Assembly (NCBI GenBank): GCA_946811185.2
Contig: OX328096.1
Span: forward strand, 22,943,881 to 23,007,880
DNA from: Hippopus hippopus
Taxonomy: Eukaryota > Mollusca > Bivalvia > Cardiida > Cardiidae
Direction of reading: 5' to 3'
Length of the DNA stretch: 64,000 nucleotides
Within the stretch, counting starts at the first letter, position 1, and the number at the start of each line of letters is the position of its first letter. Below, piece by piece: positions 32,426 through 42,771 of this stretch. A program made the translations under genes and the position numbers. The notes under the pieces are model-generated. The model was not told the DNA's origin. It worked only from the letters and a program-made list of their open reading frames with translations, and did no database searches.

Positions 32426-32706
32426 GTGAGCGGCGCTCTGGCAAAAGGGGGTTTAATGCATCTTCATGATGCATTAAATCAAGCACGTCATCATACATTC
32501 ATGGATCCATAAATTCGTCGTCGCACAATGTGGATCCATTTTTGTCTACCAACTGGCAAAATTATGATGAGTTAGAATGGTCTTCTGACATGCAGAAAAC
32601 TGACCAAAAGCAAAACGTTTCGGCTCAGGTCAGCCTGTGCTGGCTGCTGATGCTGGGTCGATACTATTTGCAGACGTATAAACCACTTTTTCACAGAGCA
32701 TGGCTG
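32426..32706. mobile_element. Family B MITE, 3' of the P450 gene
   Basis: GTGAGCGGCGCTCTGGCAAA to CACAGAGCATGGCTG. It carries a duplicated GTGGATCCATTTTTGTC segment. It ends 12 bases from the P450 stop codon. Confidence 0.8.
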
Positions 32707-32718
32707 TAAGTTTTGCTT

Positions 32719-34110
32719 TCAAATCTTTTCGAATCTCACTCCAAACTTCGGCAGGGTTATAACCGCTGTTGTCGGATAATTTCTTGGGTCACTCGATGGT
32801 AGATCACGTGTTGCTGGGGATAATACTTTGTATTTCGAAAATATACCCAAAACGAGGCGAAATATCTTCTCCAAAGCAATACTTGGTCCTTGACATTTGC
32901 GCATGCCAACACCGAAGTGAACAAGGCGCCTGCGCAAAGGATCTGTAACAGGTACGATATTGCTATCTCCATCTAAAAATCTCTCGGGTCTTAATGTCCA
33001 GGGTTCGTCCCAGAGTTCATCGTCGTGATGCATACCAAACAGGTTACCAAAAACTGTGCTTCCTTGAGGAAACAGGTAGCCGTCTACCTCGGTGTCTTCA
33101 TTTACGTAATGTGGGACAGAAATATTGACAAGACTGAGGTACCGCATACATTCTAAAATAACGGCCATCGTATAGGGTACATCCTCCTCTCGGATATCTG
33201 TGACAGATTTCTGTGTAGGGATACGGCTCAGCTCTTCATGTATCTTGTCCTGCATCTCTTGGTCTTCAATGGCCTGGAGTAAAATATAGGCCACGTTCTC
33301 TGCCGTAGGGATGACAGCATTAAACAAAAGATCCATTGTGCACGCATTAAGATTTTGATCTGTAATCATACTGTCTTTGTCACTTGGGTTTTGGGCTGCA
33401 AGCATGTGCTGAAGAACCCCGTGTCCATGTGCTTCCTGTTGATTTGCACGTGCATCAGACACGATGGTTCCAACGAGCTGGTCTCGTGCTGCAATAAATC
33501 TGAGAACAGCTGACCTGATGGAGCCCGGTACATACCTGAGCCAGGGCATCTTGGTCAGCATGGAGGACTTTCCTCCCCGGAATAGGTTATTCATAGCATC
33601 AAGGTATTCCAGAACAACGTGCCCATGTTTGTCATCTGCTTCAATTCCCATTAGTTCCGTCGCATACTGTTTCGCTGCGGTTTCTGTAAGATACTCGACA
33701 ATCGGAATATCATTATTCTTCTTCAGCGATTCCAAAAACTTATATAGTTCTTTCTCCCTCAGAGTCTTTACCACAGCATCATCTTCTATTGTCGATATTG
33801 CCTTCCATAAGACAGACTTCAAGGCGAGCTCTCTGTCGGTATAGTTTGAATCGAGATAACCGCTCCCTTCATATTTCAACCACTTCACATAGTTGTCAGG
33901 TCTGTAACATAACTGCTGCTGGGAGAATGCTTTCTCCATAAACGTGATATCATTGATCACAATAATCCGAGTAGAAAACACAGAAAACTGATAAAGACTG
34001 CCGTAAGTATTTTTCAGGTTGTCCAGCGTGACGTGAAGTTTGCCCGTGTCTACTTGCCCAAGGTTCCCAATTAAGGGCCAGCCCTTTGGACCAGGTATTT
34101 CTTTCGACAT
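32719..34110 (-). CDS. Intronless cytochrome P450 (clan 2-like) with unusual I-helix
   Basis: This single open frame of 463 residues starts at an ATG (MSKEIPGPKG) and ends in TGA. P450 landmarks are in order: the proline-rich PGPKGWPLIGNL at residue 6, the I-helix at 262-272, ExxR as E320-C-M-R323, PERF at 375-378, and the heme loop FGVGMRKCQG with Cys406. The I-helix reads LFNAVIPTAEN where typical monooxygenases have A-G-x-D/E-T-T, so the acid and the oxygen-activating Thr become Ile and Pro. There is no N-terminal membrane helix, so the protein may be soluble or peripherally bound. An in-frame TAA lies upstream of the ATG, and TATA-like sequences stand 30-50 bases before it. Loss of the acid/alcohol pair is known in P450s that rearrange peroxides rather than hydroxylate; that role is inference here. 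Confidence 0.93.
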   Translation of the reverse strand: MSKEIPGPKGWPLIGNLGQVDTGKLHVTLDNLKNTYGSLYQFSVFSTRIIVINDITFMEKAFSQQQLCYRPDNYVKWLKYEGSGYLDSNYTDRELALKSVLWKAISTIEDDAVVKTLREKELYKFLESLKKNNDIPIVEYLTETAAKQYATELMGIEADDKHGHVVLEYLDAMNNLFRGGKSSMLTKMPWLRYVPGSIRSAVLRFIAARDQLVGTIVSDARANQQEAHGHGVLQHMLAAQNPSDKDSMITDQNLNACTMDLLFNAVIPTAENVAYILLQAIEDQEMQDKIHEELSRIPTQKSVTDIREEDVPYTMAVILECMRYLSLVNISVPHYVNEDTEVDGYLFPQGSTVFGNLFGMHHDDELWDEPWTLRPERFLDGDSNIVPVTDPLRRRLVHFGVGMRKCQGPSIALEKIFRLVLGIFSKYKVLSPATRDLPSSDPRNYPTTAVITLPKFGVRFEKI

Positions 34111-34140
34111 GATCGTTTCAGTTACAACCACAAAGTTCTG

Positions 34141-34158
34141 TTATATAACTTATATAAC
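34141..34158 (-). promoter_or_regulatory. TATA-like core promoter of the P450 gene
   Basis: On the minus strand this reads GTTATATAAGTTATATAA, two overlapping TATA-box matches 31-48 bases upstream of the ATG at 34110. If it is used, the 5' untranslated region is very short and there is no room for an upstream coding exon. An alternative is a splice acceptor at the CAG just downstream. Confidence 0.4.
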
Positions 34159-34817
34159 AAACCCGAACCTATACGCATGTACATGTATATGTAATCTCCT
34201 GTAGCAGATCCCTTCTTCCGGTGTATTTCTCCTGTTATCACTATTTATCATGTATGAAATATAATGTATGTAACTTGAGTTCACGTTGAATCTTTGGAGA
34301 GCTATTTTATACGCCGTTAACTTCTAGTGTGTTGCAGGAGTTCACGACTTATATCAACTCTTAAAATCAGCAAAAGAATACCACACGCCAACACGTTTTA
34401 ACTCCTACTCATGTTTTAGGTCATTTACAGTGTAAAATAGGCACGTTTAGTTCTATCGATACGTAGCAAATATTTTACAAATACTCACAAACAGAACTGT
34501 TTAAAATAAGAACATACAACCGACGGATTTGTATAATTTGCTCATCTTTTACTGTTACACATCGAGTCACGATCAATTTAGAAAATGCGTCGTTTCAATT
34601 TTCCAACATCTGTTTACACACTCCATAAAGTACTTACAGTAGCTATGAATTCATGAATTTACAAACAGCCCAATCAAGTGGTGTGTTAAGCTTATCTTTT
34701 TACAGGTAACATGAGCTACCATTGTCAATATTGATCTATGCCGCGGAGAGCTTGTCTACCGAAAATGTTTTTGTAGGGCTTTCAAATGATATTTGTAAAC
34801 GTGTTTGCTCCAGTAAG
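34159..34817. other. Upstream region of the P450 gene
   Basis: AT-rich, repeat-free sequence for about 650 bases behind the P450 TATA boxes. It could carry regulatory sites; none is recognised. Confidence 0.4.
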
Positions 34818-35016
34818 CTAACCCAATATCGCACAATCCCTCATTTTATTGACCCCGGAAGAAGACATGTTTTAAAACAGGAAAAGGAAAAATGCTGGAA
34901 ACCACAATATTTTCTACCACTTGAAAGACAGACATTATCTTTTGAACTACATTTAACATGTCATCAGGAAATGCTTTTAATTTGGATGACTGTAAAATTT
35001 TGTCGTGAGGGGTAAA
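34818..35016. mobile_element. Family A MITE, diverged
   Basis: GCACAATCCCTCATTTTATT and TGTAAAATTTTGTCGTGAGG are family A ends. Confidence 0.7.
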
Positions 35017-35053
35017 TCACGCGTGGACATCAGTATGGGCGGGGCGGAGAAAC

Positions 35054-35100
35054 GTTGATTGATTGAATGGTGTTTTACTCCGCTTTCAACATTATCTCAG
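35054..35100 (-). mobile_element. 3' end fragment of RUDI-like SINE
   Basis: GATTGATTGAATGGTGTTTT followed by CTCCGCTTTCAAC is the reverse complement of the SINE 3' end. Only the tail end is present, 100 bases from the next copy. Confidence 0.6.
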
Positions 35101-35198
35101 ACAAAAAAGATTCAGATAAGACTGGCATTTGTTTACAGTCTAGATCGTGACGAGATTATACAGGCCGTGTTGTTTGATCTTGGATCTTCGTTGTTCGC

Positions 35199-35488
35199 CG
35201 AGCCCGGTAGCAAGTCGGTGGCGCACAGGGACCGGAGGTCGCTGGTTCGAATCCTTAGGCCAATTGTTTTGGAATGACGATAGTTATTGCGACAGGATTC
35301 ATTCTTGTCTCGCCGCTGATCATCCTTTCGACGATGGTTATGGGAAAAAGCAGCCAATGGTTTGGAAAGACTATTGTGCAAAGTACTGATAAAAGAAACT
35401 ATAGGAAAGCATGAATTGGTGAACTGACCGCCGTAATGTAACTAGATAATGTTGAAATTGGCGTTAAACACCATACAAACAAACAAAC
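35199..35488 (+). mobile_element. tRNA-derived SINE, RUDI-like, AAAC tail
   Basis: It has the same body as the copy at 20302, but the head is shortened and the tail is CAAACAAACAAAC instead of AATC repeats. Box B GGTTCGAATCC is intact. Confidence 0.75.
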
Positions 35489-35590
35489 TACAATATACAT
35501 TGTCCCCTATTCAGTAAGATATTCAGGCAAGTATTCTGTTGTAATTTTTTTGGTTTATACATAACAAGATTTATATCCAAATGAGTGACA

Positions 35591-35828
35591 TTAAACTCTT
35601 TACCAAACGAAAATACGAGTGGTGGACTCAACCGAATTTACAACATTTGCGCACGACAAATTAGATGTTACTGAAAGCATAAAATTGGTCTTTAAAAGGG
35701 TGTCAAAACATTGTTTGAAAAGAAGAAAATGCTGGTTACCAGCATTTTCTACTTTCTCACAGTGTTTTCAAAAGCCTTTTTTTTCCCTCAGGGTCGTTAA
35801 AATGAGGGATTATGTGGTAAAGGGTTAA
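35591..35828. mobile_element. Family A MITE, full length
   Basis: TTAAACTCTTTACCAAACGA to GGTAAAGGGTTAA with hairpin AAAATGCTGGTTACCAGCAT. Confidence 0.85.
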
Positions 35829-35879
35829 TGTAAGTTAACGAGAGATGGACTTCAGCTATCAGAGAAGTCTAAAAATACA

Positions 35880-36156
35880 GGCCCGATCGGGTAGCTCAAT
35901 GGTTAGCGTATCTGATTCGTGACCTGGAGCCACGGTTGCGGGCTCGATACCCGGTCGCGGCAAACTTTCTTTCTGGCGATTTTTTCGCCTCTCACCTCTG
36001 ATGCATGTGAGAAAAGTAGTCAGTGGCTTTGGAAAGAAAGTTGTGTCAGCACTGGTGTGGTGTGAGAATAGCCAGGAAATACACGGGTGCGTCACTGACC
36101 GCCATGATATTACCTAAGCTGTTAATATGGCGTAAAACTCCAATACAAAAACCAAA
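35880..36156 (+). mobile_element. tRNA-derived SINE of a second type
   Basis: The head has GGGTAGCTCAATGGTTAG and box B GGCTCGATACC. The body shares little with the RUDI-like copies apart from short motifs, and it ends TATGGCGTAAAACTCCAATA plus A-rich tail. It is probably a distinct family. Confidence 0.65.
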
Positions 36157-36335
36157 ATCTAAAAGTATACAGGAGTCAAGGACAGTAACTCTAAAATCTA
36201 CACTATAAAAGCTGTCATGGGTTATTTCCAATATTAGAATTATAAAGTCTCTGTTAATGAGGCGTTTTATTTTCTTGATTTGAAACAACTGTCAGCAGAG
36301 GCTTTGACATAGGCTATTTGTGTAGATAGTATATA

Positions 36336-36598
36336 TGAGCCATACTCCATGAAAAGGGGGCTTAATGCATCTGCGAAAACTATCGACCCAGGTCAGCCTG
36401 CGCAGTCCGCGCAGGCTGACCTAGGCCGAAACTTTTCGCTATTAGTCAATTTCTTTATGTCTAAGGACCAGTCTACCCCATGTTTAAGTCGGTTGTTAAC
36501 AAAGTGGTAGTTATGGATCCTTAAGTATGTAATGGCTTGCTTGGTACCATGGATCACGGAGACGCATTAAGCCCCCTTTCGCCAGAGCATGGCTCATA
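36336..36598. mobile_element. Family B MITE, full length
   Basis: TGAGCCATACTCCATGAAAA to GCCAGAGCATGGCTCATA with hairpin GGTCAGCCTGCGCAGTCCGC. Confidence 0.85.
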
Positions 36599-36667
36599 TA
36601 TATAGGAGTTAATGTTTCTCTGGCATCTTGTGAACTAGTATATAATTATACAAATTTTTTATGTGTA

Positions 36668-36732
36668 ACTCTTTACAAAACTTCCTTCCTTCCTTCCTTC
36701 ATCCCTTGCTTGCTTGCTTCCTTCCTTCCTTC
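36668..36732. repeat. (CTTC)n tract grown from a family A terminus
   Basis: TAACTCTTTACAAAACTTCC is a family A terminus that runs straight into CTTC and CTTG repeats. The rest of the element is not present. Confidence 0.7.
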
Positions 36733-37184
36733 TTATTTGCCACCCTGGACAAAAAGTGCAACTTTATCAAGTTTTATCTCTGTTTTCAACAACTGTTTTC
36801 ATTCATGTTCTCAATTAAAAGCACTTGTTTTTCCCTAACTGTAAAACGCTTTGTATTGTTTTGATTAATACTGGAGCACAATAAAATGAAATTCTTTGTT
36901 GTTTAATAATTGGGTTAAAACAATCAATTTAACTTTTTACCAATCAACAAAATTCTAGACTTGTCTAAATTGATATTAAACCAAATTATTTTTAGGTAGG
37001 AATTCGGCAAAATTAATAATAACCTCTCTGCCTGTCTGTCACTTGGACAAAAAGTAACCGATCACTCAATGCACATCTATCTTATTCCATTTTTTTTCCC
37101 ATGCAAATTCACATGAGGATAGGAGTGTCACCTATTTATGAACAGGTAAAAGCTTAATTTATTAGCTTTCAAGTACGACCTTGA

Positions 37185-37745
37185 CCTACTAAATTTAATA
37201 CTACTCATTTAGTAAAAAAAATTTCAAAAAATTTATCATTTGATCATCAAGTTTGACCTTGACCTTAAGATCTACCGGAAAAATGCTTCAGATGGCATAT
37301 CTGCTTATGAAGGAGAACAATTGTGCAAATTTGATTTGAAATCCATCCATAAAAGTAGAAGTTATTACTCGGACAAAATATTTTAATGACAATCGTATAG
37401 TTTGACCTTCAAGTGTGACCTTGACCTTGGATCTACCTGAACAAATGTTTCAAATGGCACCTCTACGGGTAAATGAGAGCATTGGTGCAAAATAAGATTG
37501 AAATCCATATATAAAATGTGGAAGTAATGGCTCGGACAAGCTCTATGTATGACAGTTTTATCATTTGACTTTTTAATGTGACCTTGACCTTGTACATACC
37601 CACAAAATTGATACAATGAGCACTCTTACTCATGAAGTAGAACAGTTGTACCAAATTATTTTGAAATTCGTCCATAAATGTAGAAGTTATGACCCAGTAA
37701 AATCAGGGCAGATGCACACATGTACAACACAAATCTGATGTCGTG
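37185..37745. repeat. Tandem units with GACCTTGACCTT
   Basis: About three and a half units of about 155 bases, each with TTTGACCTTGACCTT, a TTCAGATGGCA-like stretch and GAAATCCATCCATAAA. The array ends near GGGCTCGGTATA. Confidence 0.75.
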
Positions 37746-37934
37746 GCGTCTTTTGCTTGCCCCTACAAGTGGGCTCGGTATAGAAAAACAAGTGCCTGTG
37801 AAAGAGGGGAGCAACTTAGACTTAAAGTATAGCCTCTAGATTGCACACAAGGCTTTTCCAAGATTTATTCTGGTGACCTACTTTTTGATTTCAAACTTGT
37901 GTGAGAAATTATGAGAACTAACATTCTGACCAAC

Positions 37935-38081
37935 TTCACAGAATGTGCAGTCTGATCTTGAATCTACATTGTCCAATAAAGAGATATCTTTCCCTGAAAA
38001 ATACCTTTGAAATAGCAAAATTTTGGTTTTTACCATCAGTTTGAAAGTTTCATTTCACTTATCTAGCAGGATAAGGGTTAA
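37935..38081. mobile_element. Family C MITE, left end lost
   Basis: GAATGTGCAGTCTGATCTTG to TCTAGCAGGATAAGGGTTAA; only half of the hairpin is present. Confidence 0.7.
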
Positions 38082-38204
38082 TTACTCCAAGGATAAACTT
38101 TAGTTGCTGGCAACATAACATATTTGACAGGAGCAAATGTACATCTGTTCCAACCTGACGGTTGTTTCAGCCAGAGTATGGTACAAAGTGGCAGACAGTT
38201 TTAA

Positions 38205-38275
38205 GTCCAAGATGACAGATCAGACTCTATACTTTCTGTGTATAGTCTGATCTTGATCTACACTGTTTGCAAAAG
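38205..38275. repeat. Family C hairpin core, diverged
   Basis: GATCAGACTCTATACTTTCT to GTCTGATCTTGATCTACACTG. Confidence 0.55.
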
Positions 38276-38459
38276 CAATGGAAGTTGTACTTATCACTCT
38301 GGAGGTTAACTTATTATGGCAATATCTGCTAAAATTCACAGGAGAAAAATTTGAAAATATCCTTAAAACCAACATGAAACTAGAACTTGTTTTTCTACAA
38401 AAAAACAGATGTCTCCCCCTTTTTGGTGTCAGAAGGATTAATAATCCATGATAAAGTTA

Positions 38460-39021
38460 ATAACATTTTCTATTTTCCGAATTGGTTCGAAGATTTTCAG
38501 ATACAAACCAGAGTTATGTTTCTTGTGCAAGACACATCGTCTCATTGTGGTTCAGAAATGTATGAAGTTTCATCAAAATATCTCAAACGGTTTTCAAGTT
38601 ATAGAGCGGCCACTTAATTGTATGGAAAATGATCAAAGGGAAATAACTAAAAAAATATTCAAGCCAGAGTTATGGTTCTTGTGCATGACACAATATCTCA
38701 TTGTGTTTTACAAATGTATGAAGCTTTATCAAGATATCTCTAACGGTTTTTGAGTTATAGAGCGGACACAAAATTGTACGTAAAATGAGTAAGGAAAATA
38801 ATCAAAGGGAAATAACTCATAAAATATACAAGGCAGAGTTATGGTTTTTGTGCACGACACTTCATCTCATGGTGCTTTACAAATGTGTGAAGTTTTATCA
38901 AAATATCTTAAAAGGTTTTCGAGTTATAGAGTGGACACGATTTGTGACGGACTGACAGACAGACAGACGGACAGACAGGGAAAAACAATATGTCTCCCTA
39001 CCCTGACGGGGGGAGACATAA
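38460..39021. repeat. Three tandem units ending in a GACA array
   Basis: Units of about 190 bases share CAGAGTTATGGTTCTTGTGC, AAGTTTTATCAAAATATCT and CGAGTTATAGAGTGGACAC. Then (GACA)n at 38955-38981 and the hairpin TATGTCTCCC...GGGGGAGACATA close it. Confidence 0.8.
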
Positions 39022-39069
39022 CGAGGTAAAGTACCCAAATACAGTTATGTGAAAACATTATATTCATGT

Positions 39070-39210
39070 GTAAATAATCCCCTATTTAAATGACTAAGAG
39101 GAAGAAGTCTTTTGAAAATATTGTGGGAAATGGAGAAAATGCTGATATCCAGCATTTTCTCCATTTCCCTCAATATTTTCATACACTATCATAGACAAAT
39201 CTCAGCCTTC
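39070..39210. mobile_element. Partial family A MITE
   Basis: GGAAATGGAGAAAATGCTGA, the hairpin TGCTGATATCCAGCA, and TAGACAAATCTCAG follow family A. The left TIR is decayed. Confidence 0.65.
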
Positions 39211-39492
39211 GTGGCAGGTTTAGTATTTGTGGCCTGTTTTCAGGCAAATCCTGCTTTTTGAGCCATTTTAATCGGCCATCTGCAGAAACTTTCAAAAGCT
39301 GACAAGCATTTGTTTCTCTCAGACAACATGGATCAAGATCAGACTTGATGCAAGGATACAGTTATCTTATATATAAACCGTCAGATTTTTTGTGAGACAT
39401 GGATCCAAACTGTTTGGATACTTGTGGGACATCATGGTTAAAATGCAACATTTTGGTCTGTTCTGCTGTATATAAGGTCCATTTCAATAATT

Positions 39493-39783
39493 TGAGTCAT
39501 GGTCTGTGAAAAGGGGGCTTAATACATCTATATTTACCCATATAAACATTCGCAGTCCGTGCAGACTGACATGGGACGATATTTAATTTTTAAATTTTGT
39601 AGTTTTTTCGATATATTTTGTTATTTGTAATTTTCATGCATGTCCACAGACCATTTTACCTCAATATTCTGTTGGTTGTCAAAATTAATTTTATTATTTC
39701 CTGATTACATGTATGTGATGTCTTGCATGATAGAATGCAATTACCAAGATGCATTAAACCCCCTTTTGCCAGAATATGGCTCC
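39493..39783. mobile_element. Family B MITE, diverged
   Basis: GAGTCATGGTCTGTGAAAAG to GCCAGAATATGGCTC; the hairpin is weakened (GCAGTCCGTGCAGACTGACA). Confidence 0.75.
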
Positions 39784-39787
39784 ATTG

Positions 39788-40107
39788 TTTATTTGGTGTT
39801 AAATAACATTAAGAAATGTTTCAATAGTATTAGTCATGATAGGGCAACCAGTTCACCTGTCATTTCTTTCAATTCTGGTTGTTTAACTAGTACCGAGCAA
39901 AACTCACTTTCCAAGCCACTAGCTACTTTTCCAAACAACAAAACCCCGAAAAAGTAAAAATAAAATTCTGCAATGAGAGAAAGATGAATTCTGTTGCAAC
40001 AATTTTCATCAGTCTTCAGAAAAACAGAGTTTAGCAGAGTCAAAATTTAAACTTGCTACCCCTGCACAAACAGCCCTGCATGTTATTGCTGAGCCATTGG
40101 GGCTTGG
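39788..40107 (-). mobile_element. Diverged RUDI-like SINE, minus orientation
   Basis: The reverse complement starts GCCAAGCCCCAATGGCTCAG and ends near ATTTAACACCAAATAAAC. Body motifs such as CCAAGCCACTAGCTACTTTTCC persist in degraded form. Confidence 0.5.
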
Positions 40108-40357
40108 CTTCATTTCTCTACCAGTATTAATATTTTTTTCAAATGAGTCAAAAAACTGCAAGATGATCTCAGCTTCAAACTTGTGACCAAGATGGGTAGG
40201 AAACAAACCAAAGTAACAACTGAGTGTTCATTAATGTGATATTTTACTAATACAGCAACTCACAAACAAACAGGTTTGAAAATACAATGAGAAAGAAGGC
40301 AAGGATTATACACCATAAAATCTTGGTAATTTTAACCTAAAGCAAGTCAAACATATT

Positions 40358-40425
40358 TGAGCTATGCTCTGTGAAAAAGGGGTATAATGCATTGCAAAAA
40401 GTATCCACCAATGTCAGCCTTCACA
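40358..40425. mobile_element. Terminus of a family B MITE
   Basis: TTGAGCTATGCTCTGTGAAA and AAAAGTATCCACCAATGTCA, then a family A copy. Confidence 0.6.
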
Positions 40426-40426
40426 A

Positions 40427-40645
40427 AATTAATAATCCTATGTTTTCACGACCCTGAGGAAGAAAGCTTTTGAAAACATTGTGGGCAAAGTAGAAATTGC
40501 TTGTTCAAAGCAATTTCTCCTTTTCCAACAATGTTTTCTAACCCATCAGAAAACTTCAGCTCATTTGTACCATTTTCAAATTTTTTGTCTGCAAATGTTT
40601 TCAATTTTGAAGTGTCCAAGGTTTTGTCGTTTGAGAAAGGGTTAA
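40427..40645. mobile_element. Family A MITE
   Basis: TTTTCACGACCCTGAGGAAG begins the body and TTTGAGAAAGGGTTAA ends it. The hairpin loop is TTGTTCAAAGCAA. Confidence 0.75.
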
Positions 40646-40669
40646 GAAAATAGGCATAAACCCTTCTAA

Positions 40670-40860
40670 CACTTTACAATTCAATGCCACTGTTTTATGA
40701 ACATGAGGATGGATTCTTTTTAAAATGCTGGTTACCAGCATTTTCCCCTTTTTTTAAGCACTTACTATCCTTTTAAAGATAAATTTCATTAATTGAGCCA
40801 TAATTAAGTCAACTGCAAATTTTTTCAATTTCAATTGTTAGATAGTTTGGTAAGGAATTG
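40670..40860. mobile_element. Family A MITE, diverged
   Basis: AAAATGCTGGTTACCAGCAT is intact while both ends are decayed (CACTTTACAATTC, TAGTTTGGTAAGGAATT). Confidence 0.65.
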
Positions 40861-41156
40861 AAATTTAAATCTAGGTCCTTCTAACAGCCAAACAACCAAG
40901 ATTTTATGGCATCTCAATAACACAGACAATACTCTCCACAAAATATAAAATAGAATACAACAGTAAAGAACTATCAAGCGAGCAGATTAAATTATACAAA
41001 AATTATTATGAACCTAGTATAGTACAGACAGAAAGTACAAGACTTTATAATAAAAACTATATTTACATGATACATTTAGAAAATTTTACGAGACTAAAAT
41101 ATATCATATAATTTGCTACATAGTTACTGATAATTTCACAGTAATTTCAAGCATGG

Positions 41157-41367
41157 TTCAACTCTTTACCACACAAAAAAATTTCAGGCTTGTCCAGGAA
41201 TTTATAGAGCACAATTCAAATGATAGTATTTGTCCTTGAGTGAGGAGAAAGCATTGTGGGAAAAAGAGAAAACGATGTTTACCAGGATTTTCTTCTTTTA
41301 CCAAAATGTTTTGGAAATCCTTCTTTCTCCGAGTTAATAAACTTGGATCTGTGTGGTAAAAGGTTAT
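41157..41367. mobile_element. Family A MITE
   Basis: TTCAACTCTTTACCACACAA to GTGGTAAAAGGTTAT. Confidence 0.75.
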
Positions 41368-41369
41368 AA

Positions 41370-42430
41370 CAGAATATAGACGATTAGGAGAAAGTCATTA
41401 AAATGTACTGATCGTTAGAAAAAACTGCATCATAACCTTAATTGATGTTTTTGCTATTTGTTAGAGAGTTACCATCACCATTCCAAAGCTCTCCAATGAA
41501 AACGGTATAGATCTACAGTATTATAAGAGTCTGCTATCTGTGTGGTCAGGTCAGGTTGATTTGCATGGGTACAGAGATGCACTGGATTAGACAGATGGTC
41601 AAATCTGATGTGAAACTCTTTACACACAGTGAGACCTGTTCCAACCACACCAATATGCAGATGTTTGTAATGTTCCTTATATCATATATGGTACCTTCCC
41701 TTTATGACTGTAAAAAAACACTATCACAAAATAAATTGAATGAACAAAAATAAGAGAGCTGCACATTTTTAGGATTTAATGGAAAGAGCCAAACATGAAT
41801 ACATAGAAGTAGTCCATGAAAACATAGATAATCTACATAGAGTAAATGTGTGATACAAAAAACCTACAAAGAGTGTCATGCTTGATACTGGAAACATATT
41901 CTGGTCTGTTGTATAAATGTATGTGGTTTAGATAACACCTGTAGATCTATTCAGTCAGGTCATTTAAAGGTATATAATGATAATGACCATCAAAATGACT
42001 ACATATATCAAGTGAGACAAAAATCTAAAAATTGCCAATATAACCTGCATATATTCTCTAATTGTATATGCTACAATTATAAGGATCCCGCAACATTTCA
42101 TGTAAAATATTTTTTAATTAGTTCACCAATATACAGCAAGGCCTGTTTCACAAACAGCCAACATAAACATAGTACCCTCCATCAAAACCATATTCAGAAA
42201 TTTACAAATTAATTTCATCTTGGCAAAAAGAAAATTTACCACAGTTCATGAATGTAATGCAAGCGGAAATACTGGTATCAAGTTATGGTCCATATTGAGT
42301 TTTTCTTGCAGTGCTGTAATAAAAAACACTTGACATACACATCAATTAAAGAGCCAAGCTCTGTAAAAAGGGCTGTTCAAAAAGGTTTACTACTGACTAT
42401 AATAATTCCCTGTTTGTATAGAGAATGACC
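41370..42430. other. Unique-looking sequence, no gene seen
   Basis: Repeat-poor for 1 kb within the densest repeat area. Open frames are short and AT-rich. It is 7 kb beyond the ZCCHC24 stop codon, too far to call untranslated sequence. Confidence 0.35.
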
Positions 42431-42436
42431 ATCTTG

Positions 42437-42575
42437 TTAACTCTTTTACTCTTTACCACATAATGCCGACTTTTAACGACCCTGGGAAAAAAGCCTTTTG
42501 AAAACATTGTGGGAAAAGGAGAAAATGCTTTCAATTTGGACATGGCAAAAATTTTGTCGTCCGGTAAAGGGTTAA
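42437..42575. mobile_element. Family A MITE with internal deletion (139 bp)
   Basis: Both TTAA ends and TIRs are intact. The element jumps from GGAGAAAATGCT directly to TTCAATTTGGACA, losing about 90 bases between two copies of AAATGCT. Confidence 0.85.
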
Positions 42576-42771
42576 CACACAGTCCAGAGCTTTTAAAAAC
42601 ATTGTGGGAAATGGAGTAAATGCCAGTAACCAGCATTCTCTCCTTTTCCCAAAAATGTTTTCTATTCTATCAAAGACAAACCTCATCATTTCAGCCACAT
42701 AATTACAATATGTAGTCTGCAAGTGCTTTCAAAATATACAAAAAACTAAAATTTTTTTGTCAGGTATACAG
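42572..42771. mobile_element. Family A MITE abutting the deleted copy
   Basis: It starts in the TTAA at 42572. GAGTAAATGCCAGTAACCAG is the hairpin, and the right end TTTTTGTCAGGTATAC is decayed. Confidence 0.65.

Noticed and set aside
33464..33844. Plus-strand open frame of 126 codons
   Set aside because: It is the antisense shadow of the P450 coding sequence.
34111..34131. GTG start extending the P450 by seven residues
   Set aside because: The first codon would be GTG. The ATG at 34110 precedes PGPKG directly and an in-frame TAA lies a few codons further upstream.
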